DNA from: Dolomedes plantarius
Taxonomy: Eukaryota; Arthropoda; Arachnida; Araneae; Dolomedidae
Assembly (NCBI GenBank): GCA_907164885.2
Contig: OU015498.1
Span: forward strand, 130,858,151-130,922,150
DNA length: 64,000 nucleotides
Reading direction: 5' to 3'
Position numbers and translations under genes: made by a program
The notes under the pieces: generated by a model
Seen by the model: only the letters and a program-made list of their open reading frames with translations
Databases searched by the model: none
Told to the model about the DNA's origin: nothing
Part shown: positions 43,061 through 54,921 of the stretch, piece by piece
Layout: the number at the start of each line of letters is the position of its first letter
Numbering within the stretch: the stretch's first letter is position 1

Positions 43061-44714
43061 CAGTGGCTCCCAAAAGTGTTCGTACACTTACGAATTTCAA
43101 TGAAATAGGGGTCTATCCATTAATTAAAATGAATATTTCAGAATGGGTATTTAATAATAAGATCTATAATCTATTCTCAACAAAACTACATGAAATATTT
43201 TGATAACATAGTAAATCTTTATTTTTAAGAAACCAGTAATCTAAAAGTAACAAAAACTTTATCTCACAAAAGTCATCGTACACTGAAATATTTTCGGATA
43301 AATTCGTAATTAAAATTATCTTCTGGCGCTTTATTTTTATTTTTGAATTGTGGTGGCATTTAAAATATCGTTTGGCTTTAATTTTTGCTTGCCTACTCCG
43401 TAATATTCTATTTATTATTTAAAAATGGCTCGAAGTCGTAAAGAAACAACAAACAGCATTCGAAAATTGATCATTTTTCATCATAGTAGTGGTAAATCAG
43501 TTCGGAATATTGCTAAATTACTTAATTTATCCCATTCTACTGTGCAGTATGTGAAAAAGCGCTTTAAAGAAGAAAATTGGATCGAAAACAAGGTAAGAAG
43601 AGGCCGTCCGGCAAAGTTAACAAAACGTGATCAGAGATTTATAATTAGAAAATTTGTGAAAAATTCAGGTTTGAGTGCTGTAAAAGTTTCTGCAGAATTC
43701 AATGAAACATTTTCTACTTCAATTTCACCTGAAATTTTTTGACGAGTTCTCAGAACAGCTGGATTACATGGGCGTTCTGCCCATAGAAAATTTTTTGTGA
43801 GTGAGAAAAACAGAAAGTTTAGGCTTCCCTTCGCACTATCAATGATAAATAAGCCCCAAGCCTATTGGAATAATGTCTTATTTCCCGATGAACATTTTTG
43901 GTGCTGATGGGCGTATAATTGTATGGAGAAGAAAAAAATGAGGAACTTAATCCCAAGAACTTAGTAGGAACAGTTAAGCATGCCGGTGGAGGTATCCTTG
44001 TGTGGGGGTGCATGCCAGCATCAGGACTAGGAAATTTGGTATTTATTGATGACATAATGAATCATGCTGTTTTTATAAATATTTTAAGAGACAATTTAAA
44101 ATTATCAGCTCAAAATTTGGGTATTAGAAACAACTTTGTTTTTTATCAAGATAACTATTCTAAGCACACGGCTCTCAACGTTCGCATCTGGTGTCTCTAT
44201 AATTGTCCACAAGTTTTGAAAACACCACCTCAATCGCCAGATTTAAACCCAATAGAACACATTTCGAGAGAACTGGAGGTTCGAGTACGAAAACACGACA
44301 TTCACACGAAAAGCGAACTAAAAACAATTATGATGGAAGAATGGATGAACATTGATGCAAATATTACAAAAGAACTAAAGCAATCTATTCCCAGACGTTT
44401 AAAAGCTGTCGTGGATGGTAAAGGATATCCTACTAAATATTAATTTAACGAAAAATTAGAATATTTACTAATATGTAGAGATTTTTTACAAGTGTATGAT
44501 GACTTTTGTGAGATAAAGTTTTTGTTTCTTTTGGATTATTGGTTTCTTAAAAATAAAGTTTTACTATGTTTTCAAAATATTTCATGTAGTTTTGTTAAGA
44601 ATAGATTATAGATATTATTATTCAATACCCATTCTGAAATATTCATTTTAATCAATGGATAGACCCCTATTTCATTGAAAATCGTAAGTGTACGAACACT
44701 TTTGGGAGCCACTG
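43061..44714 (+). mobile_element. Tc1-like transposon with long IR/DR-type ends
   Basis: Ends begin CAGTGGCTCCCAAAAGTGTT on both sides, and the inverted similarity runs for about 220 bp. Within each arm the outer motif AAAAGTGTTCGTACACTTA is echoed near the inner end by AAAAGTCATCGTACACT. This inverted-repeat/direct-repeat design is like Sleeping Beauty. TA flanks both sides (43059-43060, 44715-44716). Confidence 0.93.
43425..44443 (+). pseudogene. Tc1-like (DD34E) transposase with one stop and one frameshift
   Basis: Starts MARSRKETTNSIRKL. HTH 1 is KSVRNIAKLLNLSHSTVQYV, followed by a GRP-type linker (RRGRPAKL) and a second HTH to SPEIF. A TGA at 43741-43743 interrupts, and the same frame continues RVLRTAGLHGRSAHRK up to FPDEHF (first Asp). 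A single-base insertion near 43899 shifts frame into GADGRIIVWR, GGGILVWGCM, FYQDNYSKH (second Asp) and SPDLNPIEH (Glu), ending KGYPTKY. The spacing is 34 residues (DD34E). Apart from these two lesions it is full length. Confidence 0.92.
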
Positions 44715-44721
44715 TATATAG

Positions 44722-45467
44722 ACTAGCTGAATACCCGTGCTTCGCTACGGAGTATCTTCAAATTAATACAACAGTCAATGTATGCAATTAATGCCAAAAA
44801 AATAATATATTTATAAAAAAATCGTAACGGATATTTTTATAGACAAAATAATATAGAAGAAAATATTCAAATTAAATCTAATACAACATACTAAAGAATA
44901 TAGTGCAGTTAATATAGTACAGTTTGAGGCACATTTCTTTTACTGTATTTTAATATTTTTTTGGATAATGTCCAATCGTCTGACGCATCAGAAAGAAAAT
45001 AAAATATTTTTTTGTCAATTTATTTCGTTGTTATGCACGTGACGCAAAATTAATTTAAAGTATGAAAAAGAAAAGAAATCACGTAATCAGCATTTAATAA
45101 ATTAAATTCTAAAAACTAATCTTTAAAAATTCACTAAAAATCGGAAAATGGAAGTAAAGATTCGAAAAAGATTTCATTTTAAAGGAACTTTTATGATCTT
45201 TCTCCTTATATAAATTTTATAACCCTCAGATTATTATTTTAAATGCAAACTTAAAAAAAGTTACAAAAACAGCTTAAAATTTGATTTAAAAAATCTAAGA
45301 AGAATTTTTCAAAAATCTTTCTTAGTGCACCCATACACTATAAGAAGAATCGCCATGCAAAATTTCAGCCCTTTAGGTCAAGTGGTTTGGTCTGTGCGTT
45401 ATTTGTCAGTCAGTCAACCAGTCAGTCAGTCAGTCAATGAGTTACGGAACTGATTTATATATATAGA
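44722..45467 (+). repeat. Repeat family R, copy R5
   Basis: Begins ACTAGCTGAATACCCGTGCT and follows R4's landmark order to (CAGT)n and GAGTTACGGAACTGATTTATATATATAG. It lacks R4's internal block. With the Tc1 element removed, R4 and R5 are head-to-tail neighbours. Confidence 0.78.
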
Positions 45468-47190
45468 TTATTTTGATTTCTTCAATTGCCGGAAAAAGTT
45501 TTCCTCCAGAATACATCTTGCTTTCAAGAGCTTCAACTGTGACAAACCTAATTTAAAATGTCAAAGTATGTTATTTTTAGCTCTTTCTCCGGATATTTAA
45601 CAGCAAATATCAAAATATTATGCTACTGTAAACCCCTATGAGATTTTTGATCCGTGCGAGCATACGTTTTATTTTATTTTTGTTTCTTAGAGCATTACTT
45701 AGATGAATTTCCAAAGAACTTTATACGTCTTTCGAAACAAAACAGTATTACGAACCAAAAGGCACTTTGTCTGATTATGTAATAAAAGTATGTTGCGTCA
45801 CGGGACTGCAAAAAGCATTCTGATAAACAAAAATAGTAGTTATATCTCAAAAGCAGGAAATTCTTTGGGACGATGTGATGGAATTCAAATGAAATTCATC
45901 TCAGGAAAATAATGGATTCTTTCTCAACTGAAGTCTACCTTCAATTACCTTATTGTTCTGGATTCTATATTCTCAAACTTACTACAAATGTAAAACAAAA
46001 AATTAATGGCTTGTGCTTCACAAAAAACGACTGACGATTTACATTTACTGGCAAACTGGAATCCAACTGTTGAAACAAAAAATAAATGAGATAATAATTG
46101 AATTAAAATTTATTACTGTAGCTTACACAAAGCCATTTTTTTCTGAAGCAAGTGCTTTACGCAATACTAATCAAATCCGGTATGACTAAGTTACGTGCAA
46201 TATTGTAATCGTTGAGGTGCTTACTCTCATTTTCTTATACAGGGTGAAAAAAATGACACAACTAGATTTTCATCTTGATTTTTTTTTTGTATTTTGTGAC
46301 TTGCTGAGATGGTGTAGTGACTGATATGTTGGCATCGAGGTTGTGGCATCACAGGTCGTTAGGCTAATCTCTGGGGCTTTTTTTTCAATTAATACTAAAT
46401 GCATGACCAAGAAAAACAGAGTCCTAATTGTAAATGATAAAGCCAACTTTAAAACAAAAACTCAACAAAATTTAATAACAAAGAAAATTAACATAAATCA
46501 AGTACAGAATAATTAAATGAAGTGGACTTAAGTGCAGATTTAGTCGCACATGCTCCGAGAGCCATAGTGTCAAAACAGGAGCTTAAAAACCATGTCCGCT
46601 CGGCAGGCGTCACATGAGGCATCTCTCCAAAAACACTAAGTCCCTGAATATATCTCGCAGCGTTTCCTTGTCGGCAGCTCCTTCTTCTAAGGAAAGCCGC
46701 GGCTTCCAAGCGCCGGGACCCTGGGATTAACCCGATGACAGCCTTGGACTCTGATGGCATTTTTATCGCTCCTATAACGTCAGCATGTTCTGACTGAGGC
46801 ATGTTCTGTTCAGACCCTGAAAGGACATTTTTATGAGGGAAAAGGCGACGGACTCCAGATTCTGTCGGAAAAGATGAAACTTGGGAGCTTAGCCCGCAGA
46901 AACCAGGAATGTTGATTTCAGTGAAACCGTATGTGAAAGCCTTTTAACGCCCACATAATTTTAGAATGCAGTGGGAACGGATGGATGTGCTTTTAATCTT
47001 GCAGCTGTGGAAGGGCTCTGTGAGGTCCTGGGAAAAACAACCCCATATTTTCACTACGCTACAAGGTACACAGATCGGAGCTTCGAATCTCTAATTCCTG
47101 AAAGGCTGCCGTTGCAGGGATGTTCGTCGTCAGACCGTTGGCAAAGGACGTCGGTGAACCGTTAGAAAACCCGAAAAAAAGAAATATTCA
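45468..47190. other. Intergenic DNA, no supported gene
   Basis: 45.5-46.4 kb is AT-rich. 46.5-47.2 kb is less AT-rich and has short open frames on both strands without recognisable domains. TACAGGGTGAAAAAAATGAC at 46240 resembles a lone Tc1-type end without partner. Confidence 0.4.
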
Positions 47191-47619
47191 CTGTGATGGA
47201 TGGTGAGTTGAAAGTCCCTTTTTTCAATCTAGAACATCTCTTTTAAACACATATAGTTTATTATAAGATAGAGCACAGCACGGACAAGTACAAGAGACGA
47301 TATATATTACAGGTAGAAGAATACTATTTACAGGAACAAATTATTAACATAACCTTAACGCTCTGAAGCAAATACCAGCTACGTTCGGAGTCTACAATCA
47401 CTTCCAAACTTATTCTCTAAGCATATATCAAAGACGACCGGAGTCTGCAATCACCTCCGTCGTTTTCCGTAATAGCGTACCAGACCCGTCCGGAGTCTAC
47501 CCGTCTACGATCACCCCCAGCGTTCTGCGTGGTACCCCTTACCCTACGATAGGGGGCGTTATTGCTTCGTATAGGGACTCGCCCATCTCTACATTCTCTA
47601 GGAAAAATATATTTAACAT
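47191..47619. repeat. LTR-like sequence with three internal repeats
   Basis: Bounded by TGTGATGGATGG and ATTTAACA. Contains three spaced copies of CGGAGTCTRCAATCACYTCC at about 47391, 47441 and 47500. No clear flanking duplication. Possibly a degraded solo LTR. Confidence 0.35.
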
Positions 47620-47910
47620 CGTCAAAATATATATATATACAGTGGACTCAAAGGCGTTTATTCGAACTCAAAGGTTCTCAGAAAAAGTTCGAATTATCCG
47701 AAGTTCGAATTATCCGATGTTAAGAGAAAATATATAACTTTAAATGTGTATCACTGAAGAAGAAACTCTCCTAGTATGTATAACCCCAGAAAATATATTA
47801 TACTATGTTATCTGAAGTTAAACATATTAAAAAGCAATACAGACTTACCTTAATCATAAAATGAAGCAGAAGATATGCAGTATAAAGTAAACTTTTATTA
47901 AAAATATGAA

Positions 47911-48597
47911 TTACACTTTGGGGAAAAACTGTAAAATGGATGTTTGGTTCTGTTTATGATGCCTACATTGTTCAGCCAGCTTCTCGATTTGAAGTAAACA
48001 TTTCAATTCATTTTCAGAGGAAGGTTCCATCTTAATAAATGATTTCAGAGTTTTAATAGAGTCCATTATGGCTTTGTCCATTATGGCCACATTAAAAATA
48101 TCTTTCGGCAGGTAAGTAGAGAAAAGCCCTGGCAGTTTCCTACCGAAATTAGTGCATACGTCTTCGTTTACATCAGAGCTTTGGCCACATACAGTTTGAT
48201 AAGAAATATTTTGCCTTGACTTAAATCGAGAAAGCCATCCATCACTGCATTCAAAATCTTCAATACCCATTCGAATTGCCAATTCATCAGCCTTCGTCAG
48301 CACTAGGGGTCCATTTACCGGAAAATTTAAAGATCTAACATCCTGGAACCATAGCAGTAGAGCTTTTACTAAAACTTCTTGCGACGCATTTCCCATGCGT
48401 TTCCTTCCTCTAGCAAATTTTGATTTTTCCCATGAATCTAAAATTGACTCCCTGTTTTTCAAATTAGTTGACAAGGCATTTTTTTTAATTCCATAGTCAG
48501 ATGCTAACTTTGTTTTACATTCGCCATTCTCTACTTTCTTTAAAATTTCTACCTTTGTCTCCAAAGTTAGGGTTTTGTACTTTCCACGTGTAGACAT
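47911..48597 (-). pseudogene. Tigger/CENP-B-type transposase lacking the DDE domain
   Basis: An open 228-codon frame. Residues about 1-60 form a CENP-B N-type helix-turn-helix (TLETKVEILKKVENGECKTKLASDYG). Residues about 70-140 form the CENP-B/Tc5-type HTH (ALLLWFQDVRSLNFPVNGP, DGWLSRFKSRQNI). After about residue 165 the DDE nuclease is missing and the frame joins a C-terminal tail (MDSIKTLKSFIKM...LQIEKLAEQCR). The product could in principle bind the TIRs but could not transpose. The frame is open, so it could be called a truncated CDS. Confidence 0.88.
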
Positions 48598-48713
48598 CCT
48601 GAATTTTTACACGTTCACACCACACAATGAGGAAGAAAAACTAGACCCCATTAACTTGTCTGCACTGCAGTTATAACTGACGGAGCTCCCTAGAATCTAT
48701 AGTAAAGACTAGT

Positions 48714-49034
48714 TGTAAATGGCATGCATGGTGCCTGAATAAATTGAGCGTGGACTGTATATTAAAACAAAAACAACAGTTTATTGAAAAAAGAGAATGC
48801 GCTATGACGCGCTGCAAATGCCTTGGCGGCAGGTAAACAATTATATAAATGCGCTATGACGCGCTGCAAGTGCCTTGACGGCTGAACAACAATAATAAGC
48901 TTGCGCTAAGACGCGCTGTGAGTGCCTTGGAGGCGTATCGACAACTGAATAGTACATGGGGTAGGGCGACAGAGGGAGCCCTTATTGCGGGGGTGGTCAG
49001 GACGCGCCATGAGAGAAGACAGGTGGCGCCAACA
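48714..49034 (-). repeat. 3' LTR of BEL/Pao element 2
   Basis: Starts TGTAAATGGCATGC and ends GGCGCCAACA in plus orientation. Contains three imperfect ~52-60 bp tandem units built on TGCGCTATGACGCGCTGC...GTGCCTTGGCGGC (about 48796-48940). The polypurine tract GTGGGGCGGGA (element strand) lies just outside at 49035-49045. Confidence 0.95.
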
Positions 49035-49187
49035 TCCCGCCCCACGTTGAAATAACATTTCAAAACATAATACAAATATAATTTGAAAAAAATAATAAAG
49101 AACAATTCTTATACAAAAATACACAAAATGAACTTACACTAAAATACACAAAATAAGCTTATACTAAAATACACAAAATGAAATATT

Positions 49188-52100
49188 TTAAATTTTGTTA
49201 TCTTCGAATGGTAAGATTGCGATTTTTGACACTGGTCTTTTGAATATTCCTGTTTTAGTTTTAACTACGACAACTCTTACCTTTCCATCTTTACCCAATA
49301 TTACATCTTGAATTCTTCCTAACAACCATTTCAGAGGGGGAAGATTATCTTCTTTGATTAAAACCATTGTATTAACCCTTATATTATCCTTAGTAAAATA
49401 CCATTTGTGTCTTTGCTGCAATTGATTTAGATAATCTAAAGACCAACGACTCCAAAGTCTTTGGACAAATTTTGTAACACGTTGCCAACGCGAGAGTCTG
49501 GTTTCGTTTAGATCTAAATATTGGGGCTCAACAATGGATGTTACTGGGCGCCCAATGAGGAAATGCCCAGGGGTGAGGGGCTCTAAGTCTGAGGAATCAG
49601 ACGACAGAGGAGAGATAGGTCTAGAGTTAAGGATACCTTCAATCTGGTTAATAACAGTTAAAAATTCCTCATACAAAAGTTTTGAATCGCCAACGACTCT
49701 TTTGAAGTGGAATTTAAGGGACTTGACGCCAGCCTCCCAAAGGCCACCAAAATGAGGTGCTCTTGGAGGAATGAACTTCCAATCAATGCGTTCTGAAGCA
49801 AGATAATCTGCAATTAGTTCATTAGGATTGGCAACAAGTTCATGAAGTCGCTTTAATTCTGCCCTTGTTCCCACAAAGTTTGTACCATTATCGGTAAATA
49901 TCTTAGAGCTTTTTCCCCGTCTGGCAAAGAAGCGTTTCAAAGTAGCTAGAAACGATTCAGACGTTAAGTCAGATACAATTTCTAGATGGACAGCACGCGT
50001 AATAAAGCATACAAAAATACATACATAAATTTTGCTAAAAAGGCCCTTCCTTTGATACTTATACTTGATTGAAAACGGACCACAAAAATCTATACCAGTA
50101 ACATTGAAAGGATGCGTTTGGGTTACGCGTTCTTGGGTAAACTTCCCATAATTTGTTGAGCAGTAGTTGGTTTCACTTTGAAACAAACGACACATTCGTG
50201 CACAATTTGTCTGCACAGATTTCTGCCATTTAACGGCCAAAACATTTTTCTTATGGTATAAAGCAAAGATTGCGGGCCTAAGTGAAGATGTTTTCTGTGA
50301 AAATGACTAATTATTAATTTTGTTAATTTCTGTTTAGCAGGCAAAACAATAGGGAATTTTTCATCATAGGTTAAATCTGCATGATGAAGACGTCCACCTA
50401 CACGAAGAATTTGATTTTCATCAAGAAATGGATTGAGGCTTTTAAGTTTACTATTTGGGGGAATAGGTTTCCCTTTCTTTAAGTTTCCAACTTCATCATG
50501 AAATTCTATCTCTTGGACAGACTTTATAAGAAACTGCTGGGCAACATCCTTTTCAGCAGCAGAGAGGGGACCAGAATGTTTCTCTCTAGGGTGTTGGGCA
50601 TTGAAGCAAAATCTGAAAACAAAACTTAAAACACGTAGATTAGTATTAAAATTATTGCTTAAGTTTATAATAGAATGAGTTAAGTTGTTATCAGATGTAA
50701 GCAATAGAGTCTGGTTTGAAGTTGACTTTAGTTCTGAAATAAATTCCTCTGATGAGGATACTTTAGCAGAGTCACTGTTCTGTTCACAAGGGGAAAAGTT
50801 CTCATCATGTAGAAAAGTGGGTCCAATCCACCATATGTCATTGTAATAAGAGTTAGGGTTGATGCCTCTCGAAATCAGGTCAGCCGGGTTGTCCGTAGAG
50901 CGAACGTGACACCACTGATATCCTTCGGTAGCTTGTTGGATCTGCGATACGCGATTGCTGATGAAGGTCTTCAGGAGATGAGGAGATGTTCTAATCCAGG
51001 CTAAAGTAATTGTTGAATCTGACCACAGAACAACTCTTTGAAATGTCATCTTTATGGAGTGAATCAATTTGCGAACTAATTTCGACAGAAGCAATGCTGC
51101 ACACAATTCGAGTCTGGGAATGCTGATTGATTTCAGTGGAGCTACTCTTGATTTACTGCACAATATCTTGACATTCACTTGATTTGAATATGAAACTGAT
51201 CTTACATACACAACAGCTCCATAAGCCATGTTTGAAGCATCAGCAAAGCCATGTAACTCCAGTACCTTTACATCATCACAGGAAAGATATCTGTCAACTC
51301 TTATGGTTTTAACTGTGTTCAACTCAGATAACAAACATTTCCATTTTAAAGCTTCACTTTCAGGTAAGGGGTCATCCCAATTCAGTTTCAACAGCCAAAG
51401 TTGCTGCATGAACATTTTTGCCTTAGTAACAAAAGGTCCTAAGAATCCTAGTGGATCGAACAATTTGGCTATATGAGATAGAACAGTGCGTTTAGTGCAA
51501 GTAGTGGACGGGCTACTTGCAGGAGACACAGAAAATGTAAATATGTCACATTTGGGATCCCAGGAAAGTCCTAAAGTCCTCACCTTTACTTCTGAAGAGT
51601 CATGAAATACATATTCCTTGGTTTCATGCGCTACAGAGTTGATCAGAGACTGTTCATTAGAAGCCCACTTATGAAGCTTCATACCACCTGAGAGTAACAA
51701 TTCAACTAACTCTCTCTGTAAAGCTGAGGCAGACGCTATATCAGTTGCGCCGGAGAGGATGTCATCAACATAAAAATCGGCGTGTACAACTGGGGCAGCA
51801 ATAGGAAATCTTTCAGCTTCATCAAGTGCTAATTGCTTGAGTGTTCTAGTTGCGAGATACGGAGCACTTGTTGTGCCATAGGTAACAGTACATAACTTAT
51901 AAATTTTTACAGGCCCATTAGGGCAGTCCTTCCAAACGATGCGTTGGAGGTCTCTCTGGGATGGATCGATAAAAATCATCCTGTACATTTTCTCTATATC
52001 TGCAACAAATGCGATGCGGTGTTTCCGAAACCTCAATAGTATAGAGAAGAGATCTTCTTGAATTACACCACCGTTCATTTGGAGTGAATTTAGTGAACTG

Positions 52101-54373
52101 CCATTCGAAGAAGGGGCCGAGGCGTTGTAAACAACTCTTAATTTGGTAGTAGTTTTTTCTGGACGGAAAACACTGTGATGAGGAATATAGTATGTAATTG
52201 GAGGTTCATAAGTTTCCTCGACAATTTCCATGTGCCCTAAAGCAATATATTCCTGCATAAATTGCACATATAAATCTCTTAGTTGAGGTTGTCTTGATAA
52301 TCTATTCCAAAGTGCATACAGTTTCTTGATAGCTGCGTCTTTGGATTCACCCAATATCCCAGGATCATCTTTCAGTGGCATTTGGACAATGTATTTTCCT
52401 GTTTCATGCCTCTTATGCGTCTTTTGAAAGTGGTCTTCGCAAAACAATTCTTCATTTGATTTAATATATTTTCCTTCGACCGAATCTAGTTCCCAAAATT
52501 TGATCATTAATTGATCAAGGTTTTCTTGTTCTGTTAGTAACAAACAGTGTGGTGTAGGTCGAGAACAAGGTATGTTTCCTGAAACTATATACTCAAATGC
52601 GGAGTTTTGCAATAGTATGGAGTCACTAATTTGAATTTGATCTCCCTTTAAAATTCTAAAGAACAGTTCCGCACCAATTAACATTTGTATTTTAGAAGGT
52701 TTGTAGAAGTTAATATCTGCGAGTTCAATGTTATCTGGAAATTGAAGTTTTGATACATCTAAAACTGTGGATGGAATCAAAGATGTGATTTTCGGAACAA
52801 GCATAAAATGGGCATCATGCTCAAATTCTTCATTTTTATTTGATATAACACCATGAATTTGGTACTTAATGGATTGTGAATTATCATTAATTCCTATAAT
52901 CGAAGAGTGAGCTCTCTCCTTTTTTAAACCAAGTGCAGATGCGCATTCAAAGGTTATCAAATTTGCTTGGCTACCGCAATCCAGAATTGCCTTGATTTTA
53001 TTTCTTTCCCCGAACTTATTTTTAACAAACACTTCAGCAGTTGCGAGCAAAATCGTAGAACGCTGAATTGATCCATGCGTTGAGAGGAGAGACATAGCTT
53101 CCTCCCCCACACTGGGATTCAGAACATTCCTCTCGCCTGGCGAGGGGACTGAGGTCAAGAGTTCAACTGGGGTGAGAGACTGAGAGGGTTTCGAAAATCC
53201 CTCCCCACCCCGACACAGCAAAGAATTGTGACGTTTCGAGCAGAATCTGCATGTCTGCTGGGATCTGCAAGATGCGACTGAATGTTTTCCGAAGCAATTA
53301 ATGCATAGCGAGTGCTTTTTAACAAGGTCAAATCTTTGTAAAGCAGTTAATTTAAAAAAAGACTCACACTTGTAAATTGGATGATTTGCCTTGCATGAAA
53401 TACATAAATTATTGGAACCATTAGATTTGATGAAAAAGTTTCTAGATTGACTGTTGCGATCTTGATAAATCTTAGGCTTCACAGAAGTGTTTTTCTTAAT
53501 GTTTTCTAACATTTGAGACCGCTTTTCTAAGTACAGAAGTAAATCGTCAAGTTTAGGCACCTCGTTTGAACTTATGCTTAATTCATATTGTTTGCGAGTC
53601 TCCTTATCGAGTTTTTTCGAAACAATATTTAAGATTAAAGCATCGGAGAGATTATTTCTGTCGAATTCTAATACTTTTAATGCGCGAATGTTTTTCTTTA
53701 CATTATCTATAAGGCTTCGCAAATGTTTAGCAGAATCGTGCGTAATGTTTTCTGCTTCCAAAATTGCATTGATTTGAATTTCTACTATAGCTCGGGTATT
53801 CTCATATCTCTCTTCTAAAGCCTGAAATAACGATGAAAATGTATCATCTGGCGTTTGTAAGTTCTTTGCTTCACCTGTTAAAGCAGCATTTAAATAGTGT
53901 AATTTCTGTGCTGGTAAAAGCTGTTCATTTGACACAATAATATTGTTAAACTGTGTTTTGAATGAACTTCATTCTTCATACTTTCCGGAGAATTTCGGAA
54001 GTGGAATCTCCGGGAGTTTTATGTTAGTTGTTATATTCTGAACAGTAGGATTCGAATGAGGAATTGCTGAAACGTTACTTAATTTTTTAATTTGTGATTG
54101 TAACTTGAACTTAATTCTAATTATGTTATCGTTGTACTCCTCACTTGCATTAATTTCGAATTCATAATCATTTGGAACCGATATTAAATCTTCTATACTC
54201 GCATTGAGTGATTTTAAAGATTCTTCCTTATTATTTAACTGCTCTAATATTTCTTTAAATTCATCAACTTCTTTATTTTCAGAAACAATTAAATTTTCAA
54301 TTTTAGTAATTATTTTGGTTACACTTGTTCTTATAGAAGCTCGTTTTTTCTTACATTTTTCAAGTTCATCCAT
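49188..54373 (-). pseudogene. BEL/Pao 2 gag-pol polyprotein, one nonsense codon and one frameshift
   Basis: The frame starts at 54373 (MDELEKCKKKRASIR). An in-frame TGA at 53969-53971 follows IPLPKFSGKYEE, at the place of a normally conserved Trp. The same frame resumes from 53968 and runs to 50123, with zinc knuckles (CISCKANH, CINCFGKH, CRFCSKRH), protease box DCGSQ (where DSG is usual), reverse transcriptase FYVDD, RNase H FADAS, and integrase zinc site to CVVCFK. Near 50150 a one-base deletion moves reading to the frame ending at 49188. That frame carries GIDFCGPF, FTDNGTNF, GGLWEAGV and the DUF5641-like tail. Otherwise full length, which together with identical LTRs makes it a very recent casualty. 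Confidence 0.93.
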
Positions 54374-54600
54374 TTTTTTTATCTAATGATTACACTAAAT
54401 ACAAAATTCAAAGAATGTCCTACCTTGTTCTTGGGCGTGGTTGGCGCTGATAGGTGTTATTCAATAGGAAGATTTCGCACGAACTGAGATACAAAGTTAA
54501 TCCAAACTTGTTGTGGGACTTTCAACACAAACTTAATAGTAGAGTTGGTATTCCAAACTCATACATTCACTGAATAGGCTCCGTGAAGATCGGACCAGAA
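54374..54600 (-). other. 5' leader and primer-binding site of BEL/Pao 2
   Basis: On the element strand TGGTCCGATCTTCACGG begins three bases after the 5' LTR (plus-strand about 54581-54597). This is a candidate primer-binding site; the tRNA is not identified. Confidence 0.6.
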
Positions 54601-54921
54601 TGTAAATGGCATGCATGGTGCCTGAATAAATTGAGCGTGGACTGTATATTAAAACAAAAACAACAGTTTATTGAAAAAAGAGAATGCGCTATGACGCGCT
54701 GCAAATGCCTTGGCGGCAGGTAAACAATTATATAAATGCGCTATGACGCGCTGCAAGTGCCTTGACGGCTGAACAACAATAATAAGCTTGCGCTAAGACG
54801 CGCTGTGAGTGCCTTGGAGGCGTATCGACAACTGAATAGTACATGGGGTAGGGCGACAGAGGGAGCCCTTATTGCGGGGGTGGTCAGGACGCGCCATGAG
54901 AGAAGACAGGTGGCGCCAACA
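54601..54921 (-). repeat. 5' LTR of BEL/Pao element 2
   Basis: Appears identical to 48714-49034 and is followed by CTAGT. Upstream LTR with respect to the gene. Confidence 0.95.

Larger units (their letters stand above)
48714..54921 (-). mobile_element. BEL/Pao LTR retrotransposon 2, identical LTRs, two coding lesions
   Basis: LTRs 48714-49034 and 54601-54921 (321 bp each) appear identical. The target duplication CTAGT is present on both sides (48709-48713, 54922-54926). The coding strand is minus. It inserted in the Tigger element. Distinct family from the BEL/Pao at 6.5-12.9 kb: different LTRs and clearly divergent protein. Confidence 0.96.

Noticed and set aside
46240..46270. Tc1-type terminus TACAGGGTGAAAAAAATGAC
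   Set aside because: No inverted partner could be found within several kb.
46488..46802. 104-codon minus-strand frame in a less AT-rich region
   Set aside because: No domain pattern, no supporting neighbour and no homology I recognise; left as unsupported although a host exon cannot be excluded.
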